In this document: positions 7,626 through 8,304 of the stretch, one piece after another
How positions within the stretch are numbered: position 1 is the stretch's first letter
Layout of the letters: every line of letters begins with the position of its first letter
Assembly: GCA_016292295.1 (NCBI GenBank)
Contig: JADNEJ010000455.1
Location: 1 to 8,304, forward strand
Length of the DNA stretch: 8,304 nt
DNA from: Candidatus Thiodictyon intracellulare
Lineage (GTDB): Bacteria > Pseudomonadota > Gammaproteobacteria > Chromatiales > Chromatiaceae
Reading direction: 5' to 3'
Position numbers and translations under genes: made by a program
The notes under the pieces: generated by a model
Told to the model about the DNA's origin: nothing
What the model saw: only the letters and a program-made list of their open reading frames with translations
The model's database searches: none

Positions 7626-8137
7626 ATACTGGCAGGTCCATGCTGAGGTGGACATCGACGGCCGCGCGCTCGATGGCGACACCCTAACCGGCCGGTGGCA
7701 CGATCTCGATACCCTGCTCCGGGTCGTCCCGGACCTTCACCACGAAACCAAGCGGACCGTGGCGAGTTGGGGCCCGTCGATATGCTGCCAGATTCCTGAG
7801 AGGGTGCCGCGGGCAGTCGGGCCGCGAGCGCCCTGGCGAGCGCCTGCATGGCCTTGGGGCTGCATCCGCCGAGTGGTTTGATGCCTGCCCCGCACCATGC
7901 GCAACGCCATAACCGCGTTTCGTGTCCGATCCTGTTGATAGGCCTGCGCCTATAGGCACAGGCATTGCCTAATTCTCGCAGGTGTCTGTCTTTCATGACG
8001 GGCAATAACTGAGCCTGATAGTCCTTGCCGATTGCTAGACCGGGCTCCGGCGAGTGTGTGCTGAACGCGGGGCATCATCTGAGATTTTCTCTTAAGACCC
8101 TAGCGTAACCGGGTGACGCCGATATACTATCGCCCCT

Positions 8138-8304
8138 ATGCTCGACTAGAGCCTCTCCACCGAACAACTCGTCGAGTTGCGTGCCGCCCTTACCGGCGTA
8201 CGCGCGAGGCCGACCGCATCAAGGTGGTCGTGTCGCTGGTGGGCGGCTGGCCGGCAGAGCAGGTCGCCGAAGTCCTGCTGATCGACTCCAACACCGTGCG
8301 CGAC
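8138..8304 (+). pseudogene. IS630-like transposase, N-terminal remnant (continues past window)
   Basis: From the ATG at 8138 the frame reads MLD, a TAG at 8147-8149, then SLSTEQLVELRAAL. Near 8190-8205 the homology moves to another frame, which reads READRIKVVVSLVGGWPAEQ and then VAEVLLIDSNTVRD to the window edge. Together these resemble the N-terminal helix-turn-helix domain of IS630/Tc1-type transposases, in which a first helix of the LxxLR type is followed by a GWxxxxVAExLxIxxxTVR DNA-binding motif. The early stop and the frame change make the open frame non-functional unless translation restarts downstream. TATACT at 8123-8128 could be the -10 of its old promoter. The catalytic DDE domain, if present, is outside the window, so the extent of damage there is unknown. 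Confidence 0.7.

Larger units (their letters stand above)
7418..8137. other. Accessory stretch with no recognised gene
   Basis: About 700 bp without a gene that I can name. The longest + frame with coding-like codon use is 7606-7881 (91 residues from a GTG), including WHDLDTLLRVVPDLHHETKR; it has no clear ribosome-binding site and becomes Pro/Arg/Trp-rich towards its end. On the - strand, frames at 7601-8005 and 7684-7965 also contain protein-like runs (CAWCGAGIKPLGGCSPKAM and GFVVKVRDDPEQGIEIVPP) in different phases, suggesting a decayed gene with frameshifts, but I recognise no family. A small hairpin ATAGGC-CTGC-GCCTAT lies at 7938-7953. Confidence 0.4.

Noticed and set aside
8165..8179. 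Palindrome CAACTCG-T-CGAGTTG
   Set aside because: It lies within the coding part of the transposase remnant (TEQLVELR) and is explained by codon choice. No partner or regulatory context is seen.

Overview
The window is GC-rich bacterial chromosome built around a housekeeping block, all on the + strand: recA (1063-2121), recX (2139-2594), alaS (2630-5233), lysC (5332-6564), csrA (6894-7121) and a tRNA-Ser with anticodon GCU (7299-7389). The order recA-recX-alaS-(lysC)-csrA-tRNA-Ser is a gammaproteobacterial arrangement. The high GC, the lysC insertion between alaS and csrA, and the style of the repeats and insertion-sequence debris suggest a purple sulfur bacterium or relative (Chromatiales). 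That assignment is inference from memory; no search was run.

Left flank (1-1062): the C-terminal tail of an IS1182-like transposase abuts a broken Uma2-family (DUF820) gene on the - strand. The Uma2 gene has an internal TGA where a Trp codon is expected and is cut off at the insertion-sequence junction. A gene-free stretch follows. It carries a perfect 28-bp inverted repeat with a 76-bp spacer (761-892), then the probable recA promoter with a 15-nt palindrome. No CTG-N10-CAG LexA box is present.

Core (1063-7389): recA, recX and alaS are tightly spaced and probably cotranscribed for recombination, its control, and tRNA charging. Between alaS and lysC is a two-hairpin sequence of a widely dispersed bacterial repeat type. 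lysC encodes a monofunctional aspartokinase with C-terminal ACT domains and has a possible internal start matching the position of the beta-subunit start known in other bacteria. The 329-bp gap before csrA holds a GC hairpin, a promoter overlapped by a 12-bp dyad, and a leader with several GGA motifs, one in a hairpin loop. This is consistent with CsrA autoregulation. A hairpin plus T-run follows csrA, then the tRNA gene.

Right flank (7390-8304): immediately after the tRNA its 3' end is repeated in a perfect 17-nt tandem duplication, which could be a replication slip or an integration scar. The next ~700 bp hold no recognisable gene, but contain a 9-bp-stem hairpin and two tandem copies of a palindromic 13-mer. 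The window ends in the decayed N-terminus of an IS630-like transposase (early stop and frameshift). I saw no convincing new multi-gene system. The most interesting material is regulatory and repeat structure at the edges of conserved genes.
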